Positions 10,783-23,991 of a stretch of 64,000 nucleotides of DNA are shown here, one piece after another. Positions within the stretch are counted from its first letter, which is position 1, and the number at the start of each line of letters is the position of its first letter. A program made the position numbers and the translations under genes. A model generated the notes under the pieces. It was not told where the DNA came from and did no database searches. It worked only from the letters and a program-made list of their open reading frames with translations. The stretch spans positions 19,021-83,020 of the forward strand of contig JAKUCV010006703.1 in NCBI GenBank assembly GCA_028386065.3, given 5' to 3'. Source of the DNA: Turnera subulata (Eukaryota > Streptophyta > Magnoliopsida > Malpighiales > Passifloraceae).

Positions 10783-11954
10783 TTAAAATTGTGCATCAAG
10801 CTTGGTGTTCTTATAGACTTCCGGGTATGGCAATGGTGGAATGTACGGTTGAACTTCTGGTTCAGCTCTATTTTCCTTATCCTTGGGTTGCTTGCTTGCT
10901 GCCCCTAATTCTTCTTCTTCTTTGCTAGGTACATCACCGGACCTATCAGCTGGATTTGTCAATTGCTTGCCACTCCGCAAAGTGATAGCCTTACATTGCT
11001 CTTTTGGATTGATCTCCGGCTGTCCTGGCAATCTCCCTTGGGCATTCTGAAATTGTTGGGCATTTTGTGCAATCTGATTTTAAAGGATTTTGTTGTGTGC
11101 CTTGATTTGGGAAATCTCCTCCATGATGGTCTTGAACATGGTGACCATATCGGGCTGAGAATTATGTTGGTTCCCTTGGTAATGCTGCTGCCCATGGTAT
11201 GCTTGTTGGCATGGCTTCATTGGTTGATGGTATTGGTTCCCTCCTTGTTGGCTGAAGTAGTTGGGTTGTCTATTGATGTAATTCACTTCCTCCGAATAGA
11301 GTTTTGGGCACTCATTGAAGTGATGAGGCCCGCTGCAAGCTTCACATTTCAGAATCGTCTCCGGTGCACTTGATGATGATGCCTTTGCAAATTTTGTGTT
11401 CATCTCCTTAATCTCTCCCATGCATCTTTGAGAGACTCGTCGGGCCTTTGCTTGAAGGTTAGAATTTCTCCTCGTAGTTGAGTGACTTTAGAAGATGGGA
11501 AGAATTTCTTCAAGAAAGCGGACTGGAGCTGGTCCCAAGTGGTGATGCTATTCGGTGGGAGGCTAGAGAGCCATTTTTGTGCCTTGTCTCGCACCGAATA
11601 TGGGAATAGGCGGAGCCTTTTTGCATCTTCGCTACACCCATTAATTCTGAAAGTGTCACAATAAGAGAGAAAATTATATAAGTGTTGGTGAGGGTCTTCA
11701 AATGGAGTTCCAGCAAAGGTGTTTTGCTGAACCATGGAGATTAGGCTCGGTCTAAGTTCATAATGAGCCGATTCTATGGCTGGTTGGGCTATTCCGAATC
11801 TTGGCATGCCGGCTTGGCGAGCTAATAATTCGTTCATGGGCACCATGTTGAGTTCATTTCCTTCCGCCATGGTTGTTGGGAGAGTTGTTGGTTCTTCTTG
11901 TTGTTTAGATTTTGCTTTGAACAACCTTTCGGGTTCTGATGTAAATTCGAGCAT
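10783..11954 (-). pseudogene. gypsy Gag, three fragments
   Basis: The first fragment (11954-11400) carries the capsid (retrotransposon gag) domain: EDPHQHLYNFLSYCDTFRI, AKRLRLFPYSVRDKAQKWL, LKKFFPSSKVTQLRGEIL. It stops after DAWERLRR. The second (11421-11080) has the zinc knuckle CEACSGPHHFNECP and a Q-rich stretch. The third (11031-10783) has NPKEQCKAITLRSGKQL. The text normally lying between capsid and knuckle is missing, so there is a deletion as well as frameshifts. The ATG at 11954 may not be the native start, since only about 110 bp separate it from the primer-binding site. Confidence 0.85.
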
Positions 11955-12066
11955 TCGGCTTTTGCTTCAGGTGTTATGGATCATGCACCCAAAATAGCTG
12001 AAACTTTGAGAAAGGTGAACAAGAGAAAAGGCCAGTTAGATAGAACCTAAAATTACTTGACGCTAG

Positions 12067-12084
12067 TCCCCAGCAACGGCGCCA
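12067..12084 (-). other. Primer-binding site, tRNA-Asp type
   Basis: Minus strand TGGCGCCGTTGCTGGGGA is the characteristic Athila primer-binding site, with one mismatch to the common form TGGCGCCGTTGCCGGGGA. It lies 6 bases from the inferred LTR end. Confidence 0.88.
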
Positions 12085-12090
12085 AAAACT

Positions 12091-13892
12091 TGATGTGGTC
12101 AATCCTGCAAGTGCACAGAATCGTCGTGGTACTCAAGGTCGTATCCACAGAGACTAGGCAAGATATTAGTCGATTCAATCTAATGGCAAAGAAAATAAAT
12201 GAAGAGAAACAATATCGGAATTGAAGATTGGTAAGAGAGCAAATATCGAATTGAATACAAAGAGAAGAGAAAGTAGAAATGACAATGAAAATGATAAACA
12301 AAAGTAGCAATGATAAAAGGCCTAGATCATTCAGGAATTCACCGCCCTTCCATTGCCATGAATCAATGTACTATTGAAAGCTGCATCCAAACACATGAAT
12401 TTTGATGGGTAGCAACCTATAATGAAACTTTCCACTCTCGCTAGTCTAATCTCGTCTCAAAGAGTTACCTAATCACTTTCGTCAATTAGATTACCTCTAG
12501 AAGCAATGAAGCTTCTTGTTGCTACTGATTCCATGATAACCTAAACCCTCTCAGCATTTAGATTAAAGATGATTGATGATTTTCGGATAATAAACTTCTT
12601 CTCTCGGTACTTCACCTATTACCTAGAAGTTGCAATAAGGCTGGCCACTTCCTTAAAGCAAGAAATAAGCTCACAACAATCAATTAAAATTACTTTGTGA
12701 ATGAATTGCAGGAAATGGTACATCTAACCATAGCAAATTTAGGGTAGGCTACATCCCTATGATCTAGAATGAAAGATTAGTTCATGAATGAACTTGAAAC
12801 AACAAATGAAAATGGGAAAGACATGGTTTCCTCACAACAATGTCAAAAGAAAATGAAAGGAACAACAACTTGATAGAATTTTGGTTTCAAGGTGTGTGTA
12901 TGTGTTGCTTCCTCTCCCCCTTCAGCTCTCACCCATTTATAGTGCTTCTTCACTAGTTGGACAGCTTGGAGATGACATATTTTAGTGTCCTTTAGCCACC
13001 AAAATCGTGCTGGAATGGGCCTTAATGTTGAAAGGATTTGCTGGTGGAGTGGTTGCAAGGTATGGGTTGCCACTTGCTTTTCCAGCCTAGCATGAATATT
13101 CCTTCCCTTTTGCATGTGCTGATGGCTGAGCTTTCTTTTCAGGAAATTATGTTGGTTTCTAGGCTGTTTTATTCTCCTTTAATGCCTTCCAGTTCGTCCA
13201 ATTCGATTATCCAACAAAGCATGTCCTTCTGGTTGCCATGATGCTCTTCTAGAAGGGGTCACATGGTTGGCAACAAATGACCTCAGACTTGCAAGCACTT
13301 TTGGCACCCTTAGGCAGCTGAATTAGACATAGGGATATTCTACAAAGTTGTAGATAATTCTTTTATCTTTCTTTCCATATAAAGAACTCCTGATTTGAAC
13401 TTGTGTAGTAGGCGTTACAATAAAAATACAGAGACTGGGTCGGTGGCCAGTGCAGAATTCCTGCACGTATACAAGTTTGGACAGTAGGTTCAAAACATCG
13501 ATGTTGGCATTCAAAACATCGATGTTTGGTGAACTTCAGTGTGTCCAATTTTGGGAAGAAGTCTGAAAACATCGATGTTTGGTATTACAACATCGATGTT
13601 TGGTGAAAATAAGTTCCCAGAAGCTTTTCAACATCGATGTTCAGGATGTCCAACATCGATGTTTGATGGGGTGAATTGAATTGATCACTTCTCCTAATCC
13701 GTAAGGCCAAACATTATGAACTTTATATCACTGGAAAGCTTAGGATGTCTACTTTCAGCTCCAACTGGTTTCATGTTAATTGAAAATCTGAAGCTTCTGA
13801 AATCGGCCAAAGAGTGAACTGTGCTCAAGTTTTTGCCCGGTTTCCAGCTTTGGCCGAAATTGATCGTTTTCGGTAAGTGGGACGATTTTACA
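12091..13892 (-). repeat. 5' LTR of the Athila-like element
   Basis: Inferred as TGTAAAATCG (13892 on minus) to CCACATCA (12091), about 1.8 kb. The inner end is supported by the primer-binding site; the outer end only by the TG...CA rule, because the other LTR is outside the window. A TATA-like CTATAAATGG on the minus strand (about 12934-12942) would be the promoter. Confidence 0.6.
13494..13663. repeat. Three pairs of AACATCGATGTT in the Athila LTR
   Basis: Copies start at 13494/13515, 13568/13589 and 13630/13652, so within-pair spacing is 21, 21 and 22 bp. All six are perfect 12-bp palindromes. They lie in the U3 part of the LTR, several hundred bases upstream of its TATA-like box. Confidence 0.95.
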
Positions 13893-15135
13893 CCTGAAAA
13901 CATAATTGTTAGTTCAAGAAATTTATTCAACAATCAAACAAAGAAATGTATGTTTTTTTATTCAAAATAATAATAATAAAGAAGTTTTCATGCCTTTAAT
14001 ACTATGTGAAATATGTGCATATCAAGAACCAATCTTTATATCTTGACTACATGCAGTCGATAGGCTCAGTCACAGGCTCAGCCTGTCACAGCATAAGTTA
14101 AGTAGATAGCACAACTTTCAATTTAATTCTTGATTGACTACTGGGAAGTCTATTTTAATTAAGTAGTACCTTGGTGAAGGACCGAGAGGTGAAGCCAGGT
14201 GTGCTAGACCAACAGTAGTCAACCTTCACCCCCTAGCCGTTCGAGAGAAGATAGGGAGAGACTGTGGGTATTTAGCACCAACACTAAACTTCATCCGTTA
14301 GTGAATGTCTATACCTAGTGACAGGGGGTAGATGGAAGATTAGGGAGCTATCAATAAGATCGAAAGTCGTTGATAGCACAATAGGTTGGGAGCCCCTTCA
14401 TGACATCATATTAAACACAAGGCGTCAAACAGGCCAGCCTGTTGTGGCACTGTTGAGCAATTCAAAGCATAAAACAGGGCATGTGAACCCTGGAAGCCTA
14501 AGACCTTACTTAATCTGATCTTTTTCCTACTTAAGGATTGTTGTTATTTTTACTTGATTGTTCAGGTTATATTTCAATAAGCATTCGCCAGAGATTCACT
14601 TCTATTCGAGATTAATGTGTAATTTGGCGGTAGTATAATAAGCAAAAGTTAATGTGCTTATTAAAAAGCTTTTGTAGTCAAGGTTTTATTAGAGATATCA
14701 TTAGTTGAATAATTTATGTGAAATTATTCTTATTCTATGTGCTATGGGTTTATTTATAAAAATGCTCATGAATATTTCCTTGTCATCTTTTAGTAAGATG
14801 CTTAGTGAAGAACTAAATTATATATTTTTAAAAGTGGCTTGAAATTTTTAAAAAATGTGGGGGTTTTATTTCCTTGAATTTGAGAAGGAAAAATTATGTT
14901 AACGATATTTTTATAATATGTTGTTTTTAAGTCAAATGAGATTTTGTTTGTATGCTAACTAATTATGATTCTTTCGTGAACTCGAGAATTTTGTGAAAAC
15001 AAAATTATATGTTAAGATGCTTAATTTTAGCACCATAGAATTTTGATGAACCCATACATAATTGATTGTGTATAAAATAATAATTTAATTCATTTGTGTG
15101 ATATAACAATGTGGTTGTTATATTTTTTATTAGAG
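13893..15135. other. Unassigned AT-rich sequence
   Basis: No gene, LTR boundary or domain is recognised. A 66-codon frame at 14318 has no family resemblance. The stretch becomes very AT-rich from about 14520. It is older sequence between the Athila element and the solo LTR. Confidence 0.5.
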
Positions 15136-15140
15136 TATTT

Positions 15141-15806
15141 TGATGACCTAAACATGTGCTTAATTAGAATTATTAATGACTAATCATGTTTAGTGAATAA
15201 TTATTGATTTTGATGATTAACAAACTTAGTTAGATGTTCGTATAAATTTGTGTTGATTGATATGCAGCGTGGTTTCATACAAGAACCACACAAAAACTAC
15301 GGGCTTTGTTTCTGGAAGAAACCACACTTTACTGTCAATATCAGAAGTGGTCCTGCTGCAAGTTGCTGGTGGCCCAGGTGGTCCTCACAGCATTAAACCT
15401 CTACCCCCAACTACTCAAACGGGCAGAGAAAGTGGTCTATGGCAAATAAGAAAACCTGCAACATTTATCTCTCACCTCCAAGCTCAATTGTCAATTGTGG
15501 TCCACACCTATGGTCCCGGATTGCCAAAAATGGAATGTTTTCAAGTAATTGAGGTGCAAAGAGAGTGGACTTCCTGAAATGAACCCAACACCACCTAGTG
15601 GATTATGGAGTCAACTCTGAAGGCTGTTTTGTACCTCATAGTCGTTGGATGATAAGCTTATGGGTACTTAGAACCGTTGTATGAAGATCTTCCTACCTAC
15701 TCCCACTTGCTCAAGCTCTATATAAGGAAGAGGAATACTTCTTGGAAAAGCATCTCAGCCCATTTGAAAATTGCTTTGAAGTCTGTAATTGTGCTTACAC
15801 CTGAGA
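15141..15806 (+). mobile_element. Sirevirus-like copia solo LTR, left part
   Basis: Starts TGATGACC directly after TATTT (15136-15140); the right part ends GGGCAAACA directly before TATTT (24508-24512). The two parts join across the large-LTR insertion to about 1.18 kb, close to Sirevirus LTR length. A TATA box CTATATAAGG lies at about 15718-15727. No internal region is attached, so it is a solo LTR left by recombination between LTRs. Confidence 0.6.
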
Positions 15807-18800
15807 TGAAACGCCCGTATCCCAAATAGTCCAATTTAATTAATTAAAAAATGTGAAAAGACCAAATTGCCCTTTCTACCCGGGATACGATACAAACAAC
15901 ATAATCAACATACAATTATACAATAAATTTTACAAGAAAATGAGTATGCAGTGGAAGACAAAACATATAATAACATGTACGCAGTGAACTCTATGGATCT
16001 GACCCGAGGAGGAAAGCACCGGCACCTGCTGATATGCACCACTGCTCAACGAACAGCTAACCTGTAAAAGGTCTATGAGGGGGTGAGACCAACCATTGTC
16101 TCACCGCAAACAAATAAACCAATAATATACAAATACAAATCAACTACAAGTACACCGGCATTAGGCAATAGCAAACACAATGCACATACAATTCACAATA
16201 CACAACACAAGTCATCACCAGACTTCAACCATCACTTATCATTACTTATTTTATCATCTTTGTTATTAGGTTTAAATATTTTATTAGGGCCCTCTACTGT
16301 GTGCGTCGAGCTCGGTCCCGTCTGATCAGACAACCAGGGCATAAGCCCAAATACAATCAGGGCCCAAGCCCAAATACCATCATAGAGAGAGAGAGACAGA
16401 CAGAGAGAGAGAAAGAGGGAGGTAGAAAGGGGGAGGTAGAAAGAGGGAGGTAGAACCGGTCATAACAGACCCATATGCTAAACCGCATGAAATCCCGAGG
16501 GGTATCACTTCCCGTTCGAACCAACCGGTCAACAGCCCCACAGTAGAATTATTATAGTATTTTATACTCAATTATGCTTAAAGAGTTGAGCCATAAGTTA
16601 TGATCAAACAGTGTTGTGTGGATTTAATATCATATTCTCAAGTCCGGGCCCCCAGCCCGCAGTCCACCACACAAACCACAATTCTATATCTCATGTGTTT
16701 AAGATAACCAAACAAGTCATGCTAGGCAAGCACAATACATCACATCGGACAACAGGACACATAATCAGGCACACCACGTCATAGGTATCATCAACATAAT
16801 ACACTTTGCAAATAGCAACATCAGCACAACAGGCAAGCATGCATACGGCATTCAAAACCAAACAAATAATACCACTTTACATTCCAAGACAATTAACCGA
16901 GCATTTTAGGCAGTAATGCATACAAAGGTTTATAAGTCCTCACCTGGGCCATAATAATTGCCTCGGAAGCCGAAGCCTCAACCCGCCACAACATTCTTAT
17001 GTCCATAACGTCCTACGAATATACACATCATATAAGATGCTTACTCACCACAAATAAACAAATGCATGCCAATGTATGATCTTGAGTTTATCCCGTAGCC
17101 CACGGCCCATTACTAAACCATCAAGGTCTAAGCCCAAACAACCTTATATTCTTAGCCCGAGACTAAAAGTCCACTTAAATTAAATCATTAGGTTTTATCT
17201 TCCTTTGGGCCTAGGGTCCATATCCATATTAGTGGTTGGGCCTAAAGCCCTTATCTATAAAAGCCATTGAGCCTAAAGTCCATCTTAAAATAATTACCAT
17301 TTATTTGGCCTAAGCCCTTTCCTTATCCATAAATCAATAAAGAAGTTAAAAGGGCCTGGGCCCGATCCATCATGAAAATCATACTACTTAGCAAACCCTA
17401 GCCCAGCCTTTCCGGCCTAACGGTCCTATACGCGTCGGTAGGATTCCGGCCGCACCACTCACAACTCGCACACTCGATTTTTACTAAGTCCATATCGTTT
17501 TAATACATTAATTAAATGCATTTACACAACATGACATGTACAAAATCAACTAACGGCCAACACCGAAAATTACCATGTCATGCCGGAAAGAAATTTATGT
17601 CCTGCTGGAACAGCACCCAAGCCTCGCCGGATTCTGGTCAGCCTCGCCGGAACAGTACCCTGACACGACGAAAAGAAAACCACAACAAACTGCCCAACCC
17701 GAATAATAGACCCTGTTATCAAAATCCAACCCATTACTTTACTCGCTTTCAGATTCCAATATAATAAGCAACGACGGCTTAAATTCCCAGCAAGAATGTG
17801 CACACCAAGGAACACCCAACCGAACATCTATCTCAAGAGTATCATAGTTTTGGAATTCAAAAACCAGGTCTTCGGAACGCTTACCAGAAAGAAACAAAAG
17901 GAACCAAACCCGAGTCCCACACCAGCCCACTGTCCGGTAAAGCCCGATCAGCAACCCAAGCCAAACCCGCCGCCAGAATACCTCGAACGCAAGAACTCAG
18001 CAAGCAGACATGCCCCGTCGCCACAACAAAAACAGCCAACCCGTCACCCAACAACCACCATCTACTCGCCACCACTCAAAGACAAAGAAAACAAAACCAC
18101 AAATCAAACTTAAAACATCATCGGCACAAGAAGAAAGGAAGAAGAGAAAAGACAGAGGCAGTGCAACCTACCCCTCTACGGCGTCTGGACCCGGCACCAA
18201 CACAGCCACAACATCACAGCATGACCCTTACTTGGCGACGGCGGGATGACCAACAAGCGTCGGGGACGGGTGTTGAAGAGGAAGAGGAAGGCGACGCATC
18301 CCACCCACCTCGTCTTCTCCTTCAGCAACCAGAGGCGACTCGCCTCGTTCTCCCCGCCTAGAACCCGCAAGCGCAACCACCTCAGCCCCGCCGCCCACGA
18401 CACAGTAGCTACCAGGCCGACCCACTCCCGAGCAACGGCAACGTGACCCCACCTCGGCTTCTCTGCCCGAGGCTATGCCCGATTCACCACCGTTCGTCAG
18501 CTTTCGTGCTCGTTCTTCCCTTTAAACACAGAGGCGGCGGCGCGCGGTTGGAGAAAACGGGGAAGACGATCAGCTGTCGGAGTTAGTGTATAAAGAGAGG
18601 AAGAGGTTTTTGGAGGAAATAGTAATCGTTGAGGCACAAATCGAGTAATGGGAGAGAAGAGAGGAAATCGGGGAACAAGAAAAGTGGGCAGCCGTTCTGG
18701 AAGAAAAGAGAGGAAGAAAAGAATGAGGAGAGAGAGAAGAAGAGAAGTTTTTATACCATAGGGTTAGGGTTGATTTCGGCCGGGACCAAAACGACGTCGT

Positions 18801-19128
18801 TTTGGTCTTAGGCACGGTCAACCCTCTTCCCTTGGTCAAAACGCAGGCCAAGTATGTGTTTTATGTTTGGCCTATCCCGAAACTACGTAGTTTTTGACAA
18901 AATTACACTACACCATGTGTTGCACCCCAAAACACAAATAAATTCCGTAGAACCCGAAACTAGAATTAAATCCAACATATATAAAATATTTCCATGTAAA
19001 AATAAATTAATAAAATTAATTTTCTTGACCAAAAATTCTAGAAATTCCACAAGGGTAAAATTGGAATTTAAATTCTAAAAATTTGAAAATTCCATAACAA
19101 TTAATTAACGAAAAATCGGGGCGTTATA
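15807..19128 (-). repeat. 3' LTR of the large-LTR element
   Basis: 3.3 kb, colinear with 20657-23986 with scattered substitutions and a few short indels, for example in the GA-rich microsatellite at 16383-16455. It contains a GC-rich block (about 17900-18560) and, on the minus strand, a TATA-like TATAAAAA at 18748-18755 that would place transcription start just beyond it. Confidence 0.92.
16383..16455. repeat. GA-rich microsatellite in the LTR
   Basis: GAGAGA/GGGAGGTAGAAA-type repeat; the right LTR carries a clearly shorter version at about 21234-21272, consistent with replication slippage after insertion. Confidence 0.85.
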
Positions 19129-20656
19129 GTTCTACCCCTCTTAACAAAATTTCGTCCTCGAAATTTACGTACGAACATCAAGCAACAAAATGCTTCCTTG
19201 ACACAACAAGTGTCATCCGGTATCAAAGTACCGCTGGCCGAACTACCAAGTAGAACCATCATGTCCATCATTCACCTTTCCAGACAAGATCTCCAATATA
19301 CCAACTCCATCATCGACTTTAGTCAACCACGATCAACATAACATAAGATCAAAGGTCTAACCAAAGAATCTTATCCAATCATAATCAACATTATTAATGC
19401 CAGAATCCATCAACCATTTCATTTTTCATCAATCAACTAACTATATCCAATCTTATAATCCATTAAGCACATCCTCAAATAACAGAATCTCAAATTGTTA
19501 CCTACGTAACAAGATCACCACTCCCAATGTGAATACCTCAAAACCAAAAATTCATAATCAATTTCATGATCTGAACCTCAATGTATTTTCTCTATCACAC
19601 ACCAATTCAACCAAACTCATATGTATCCCAGATCATACCTTAGGCACTAAAACCATCCTTACCGAAGTATCCCAGTTATCATTCTAGACCTTGGGTTCTT
19701 CAAGACCCAAACATCCTTTCATAACTCACAATCATGAATCTCTTCCCCCAAGCCACACATAACATGAACACCAAATTTTTTGACGAAGAACTCAAAACAT
19801 CACCATATCTCTCATCACATAATTGACAAACTAGCAGTTGAATCACAACACCCGAGATCACCTCCAAGTTAAACCTCAATGTAAACATACTATCAACATC
19901 CTCATCTAACACACGAACTATAACTTCAGCCAATATTCATGATCAAAACCTTCTTATCACAATCACCATTAATACCCCAAAACTCACAAGAATAATTCCC
20001 TCAAGTATCTTTAAAATATAATTTCCCAAACATATCATTAGATCATCCTCAAATTAATTCAAGAAATCAACTCGAACTTCGAACAGGATTTAATCCATAC
20101 AACAAATCACAAGTAAATTCAAATCCTTGAGCTCAGCAAATCAGATCACAAATAATATGATCACCAAGATTACAAGAATCATATCCACAAGTATCACATC
20201 AGATCATCTTTAGATAGATGTAAACTCCAAAACAAAACTGATGGTTCTTACTTGTATTGACCAGTTCCATTTCAGGAACTATCAAACAAGTTACCGTAGG
20301 GAAAAACACCTTCCGGCAACAACAGAATGAGAAGCAACAACAGTGTACTCACACCGTCAAGAAACGTAAACAAAGAATCAAGAGTCTACACCGACTCTGG
20401 TAAAGTAGTGGATATTCCACAAAACAAACTTTGCTACAGCCTAAGCTGTAAAGGGAAGCATGTCATTTTCACGACAGTACCGGGTCATTCCAACCCTCAG
20501 CAGGTGCGTGTCCTCCACCAGATCCATAGGCAACTCACTATATGCATGCATAAGACGAATGCAACAACCGACACAAAAAGGAGCAGACTTATGCACACAA
20601 GTTCACAAAACATATCAATGCATCCCCAAGGATCTACAACCTGCTCCGCTACCAAG
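19129..20656 (-). other. Interior of the large-LTR element, no coding domain
   Basis: AT-rich, with only short frames and no gag, protease, RT or integrase motif on either strand. The end next to the left LTR (19129-19175) keeps the polypurine tract and the conserved non-coding tail of Del/Tekay elements. The end next to the right LTR carries the primer-binding site. Confidence 0.75.
20640..20654 (-). other. Primer-binding site of the large-LTR element
   Basis: Minus strand TGGTAGCGGAGCAGG, two bases inside the right LTR. It matches TGGTATCAGAGC at 10 of its first 12 positions and is identical to the site in the CRM-like element at 32516. Confidence 0.72.
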
Positions 20657-23600
20657 TGAAACGCCCGTATCCCAAATATTCCAATTTAATCAATTAAAAT
20701 ATGTGAAAAGACCAAATTGCCCTTTCTACCCGGGATACGATACAAACAACATAATCAACATACAATTATACAATAAATTTTACAAGAAAATGAGTATGCA
20801 GCGGAAGACAAAACATATAATAACATGTATGCAGTGAACTCTATGGATCCGACCCGAGGAGGAAAGCACCGGCACCTGCTGATATGCACCACTGCTCAAC
20901 GAACAGCTAACCTGTAAAGGGTCTATGAGGGGGTGAGACCAACCACTGTCTCACCGCAAACAAATAAACCAATAATATACAAATACAAATCAACTACAAG
21001 TACACCGGCATTAGACAATAGTAAACACAATGCACAAACAATTCACAATACACAACACAAGTCATCACCAGACTTCAACCATCACTTATCATTACTTATT
21101 TTATTATCTTTGTTATTAGGTTTAAATATTTTATTAGGGCCCTCTACTGTGTGCGTCGAGCTCGGTCCCGTCTGATCAGACAACCAGGGCATAAGCCCAA
21201 ATACAATCAGGGCCCAAGCCCAAATACCATCATAGAGAGAGAGAGATAGACAGAGAGAAAGAGGGAGGTAGAACCGGTCATAACAGACCCATATGCTAAA
21301 CCGCATATACCATGCTAAACCGCATGAAATCCCGAGGGGTATCACTTCCCGCTCGAACCAACCGGTCAACAGCCCCACAGTAGAATTATTATAGTATTTT
21401 ATTCTCAATTATGCTTAAAGAGTTGAGCCATAAGTTATGATCAAACAGTGTTGTGTGGATTTAATATCATATTCTCAAGTCCGGGCCCCCAGCCCACAGT
21501 CCACCACACAAACCATAAATCTATATCTCATGTATTTAACATAACCAAACAAGTCATGCTAGGCAGGCACAATACATCACATCGGACAACAGGACACATA
21601 ATCAGGCACACCACGTCATAGGTATCATCAACATAATACACTTTGCAAATAGCAACATCAGCACAACAGGCAAGCATGCATACGACATTCAAGACCAAAC
21701 AAATAATACCACTTTATATTCCAAGACAATTAACCGAGCATTGTAGGCAGTAATGCATACAAAGGTTTATAAGTCCTCACCTGGGCCATAATAATTGCCT
21801 CGGAAGCCGAAGCCTAAACCCGCCACAACATTCCTATGTCCATAACGTCCTACGAATGTACACATCATATAAGATGCTTACTCACCACAAATAAATAAAT
21901 GCATGCCAATGTATGATCTTGAGTTTATCCCGTAGCCCACGGCCCATTACTAAACCATCAAGGTCTAAGCCCAAACAACCTTATATTCTTAGCCCGAGAC
22001 TAAAAGTCCACTTAAATTAAATCATTAGGTTTTATCTTCCTTTGGGCCTAGGGTCCATATCCACATTAGTGGTTGGGCTGAAAGCCCTTATCTATAAAAG
22101 CCATTGAGCCTAAAGCCCATCTTAAAATAATTACCATTTATTGGGCCTAAGCCCATTCCTTATCCATAAATTAATAAAGAAGTTAAAAGGGCCTAGGCCC
22201 GATCCATCATGAAATTCATACTACTTAGCAAACCCGAGCCCAGCCTTTCCGGCCAAACGGTCCTATACGTGTCGGTAGGATTCCGGCCGCGCCACTCACA
22301 ACTCGCACACCCGGTTTCCACTAAGTCCATATCGTTTTAATACAGTAATTAAATGCATTTACACAACATGACATGTACAAAATCAACTAACGGCCAACAC
22401 CGAAAATTACCATGTCATGCCGGAAAGAAATTTATGTCTTGCCGGAGCAGCACCCGAGCCTCGCCGGAAAATTCCCAAGCCTCGCCGGATTCCAGTCAGC
22501 CTCGTCGGAACAGTACCCTGACACGTCGAAAAGAAAACCACAACAAACTGCCCAACCCGAATAATAGACCCTGTTATCAAAATCCAACCCATTACTTTAC
22601 TCGCTGTCAGATTCCAATATAATAAGCAACGACGGCTTAAATTCCCAGCAAGAATGTGCACACCAAGGAACACCCAACCGAACATCTATCTCAAGAGTGT
22701 TATAGTTTTGGAATTCAAAAACCAGGTCTTCGGAACGCTTACCAGAAAGAAACAAAAGGAACCAAACCCGAGTCCCACACCAGCCCACTGCCCGGTAAAG
22801 CCCGATCAGCAACCCAAGCCAAACACGCCGCCAGAACACCTCGAACGCAAGAACTCAGCAAGCAGACACGCCCCGTCGCCTCAACAAAAACAGCCAACCC
22901 GTCACCCAACAACCACCATCTACTCGCCACCACTCAAAGACAAAGAAAACAAAACCCCAAATCAAACTTAAAACATCATCGGCACAAGAAGAAAGGAAGA
23001 AGAGAAAAGACAGAGGCAGTGCAACCTACCCCTCTACGGCGTCTGGACCCGGCACCAACACAGCCACAACATCACAGCATGACCCTTACTTGGCGACGGC
23101 GGGATGACCAACAAGCGTCGGGGACGGGTGTTGAAGAGGAAGAGGAAGGCGACGCATCCCACCCACCTCGTCTTCTCCTTCAGCAACCAGAGGCGACTCG
23201 CCTCGTTCTCCCCGCCTAGAACCCGCAAGCGCAACCACCTCAGCCCCGCCGCCCACGACACAGCAGCTACCAGGCCGACCCACTCCCGAGCAACGGCAGC
23301 GCGACCCCACCTCGGCTTCTCCGCCCGAGGCTTTGCCCGATTCACCACCGTTCGTTAGCTTTCGTGCTCGTTCTTCCCTTCAAACACAGCGGCGGCGGCG
23401 CGCGGTTGGAGAAAACGGGGAAGACGATCAGCTGTAGGAATTAGTGTATAAAGAGAGGAAGAGGTTTTTGGAGGAAGTGGTAACCGTTGAGGCACAAATC
23501 GAGTAATGGGAGAGAAGAGAGGAAATCGGGGAACAAGAAAAGTGGGCAGCCGTTCTGGAAGAAAAGAGAGGAAGAAAAGAATGAGGAGAGAGAGAAGAAG

Positions 23601-23986
23601 AGAAGTTTTTATACCCTAGGGTTAGGGTTGATCTCGGCCGGGACCAAAACGACGTCGTTTTGGTCTTAGGCACGGTCAACCCTCTTCCCTTGGTCAAAAC
23701 GCAGGCCAAGTATGTGTTTTATGTTTGGCCTATCCCGAAACTACATAGTTTTTGGCAAAATTACACTACACCATGTGTTGCACCCCAAAACACAAATAAA
23801 TTCCGTAGAACCCGAAACTAGAATTAAATCCAACATACATAAAATATTTCCATGTAAAAATAAATTAATAAAATTAATTTTCTTGACCAAAAATCCTGGA
23901 AATTCCACAAGGGTAAAATTAGAAATTAAATTCCAAAAATTTGAAAATTCCATAACAATTAATTAACGAAAAATCGGGGCGTTATA
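20657..23986 (-). repeat. 5' LTR of the large-LTR element
   Basis: 3.3 kb partner of 15807-19128. Starts (minus) at 23986 next to the target duplication and ends at 20657 next to the primer-binding site. TATA-like TATAAAAA on minus at 23606-23613. Confidence 0.92.
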
Positions 23987-23991
23987 TGAGA

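Larger units (their letters stand above)
7608..13892 (-). mobile_element. Athila-like Ty3/gypsy retrotransposon, 5' part
   Basis: Minus strand, high to low coordinates: 5' LTR, tRNA-Asp-type primer-binding site, gag, protease, RT with an FMDDF box, RNase H and integrase. The FMDD variant, the DLGAS protease and the TGGCGCCGTTGC primer site together point to the Athila/Tat branch. The integrase is cut at 7608 by the Angela-like insertion; the rest and the 3' LTR should lie left of the window. Several deletions and stops make it defective. Confidence 0.88.
15807..23986 (-). mobile_element. Non-autonomous large-LTR retrotransposon (LARD-like, Del/Tekay-derived)
   Basis: Two 3.3 kb direct repeats flank a 1.5 kb interior, and the whole is bounded by the duplication TGAGA (15802-15806 and 23987-23991). 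Orientation is minus: AAGAGGGGTAGAAC (minus) abuts the left LTR as polypurine tract, and a primer-binding site abuts the right LTR. The ends (TATAACGCCCC ... GGGCGTTTCA on minus) and the AATTTCGAGGACGAAATTTT text near the tract resemble Del/Tekay chromoviruses. No gag or pol domain is readable inside, so movement would depend on a partner element. Confidence 0.88.

Noticed and set aside
15257..15577. 106-codon frame
   Set aside because: Lies inside the inferred Sirevirus-like LTR, upstream of its TATA box; no domain.
17798..18361. 187-codon frame, repeated at 22656-23219
   Set aside because: Its conservation is explained by the two LTR copies. It is compositionally biased, overlaps other long frames on both strands in GC-rich sequence, and has no domain.
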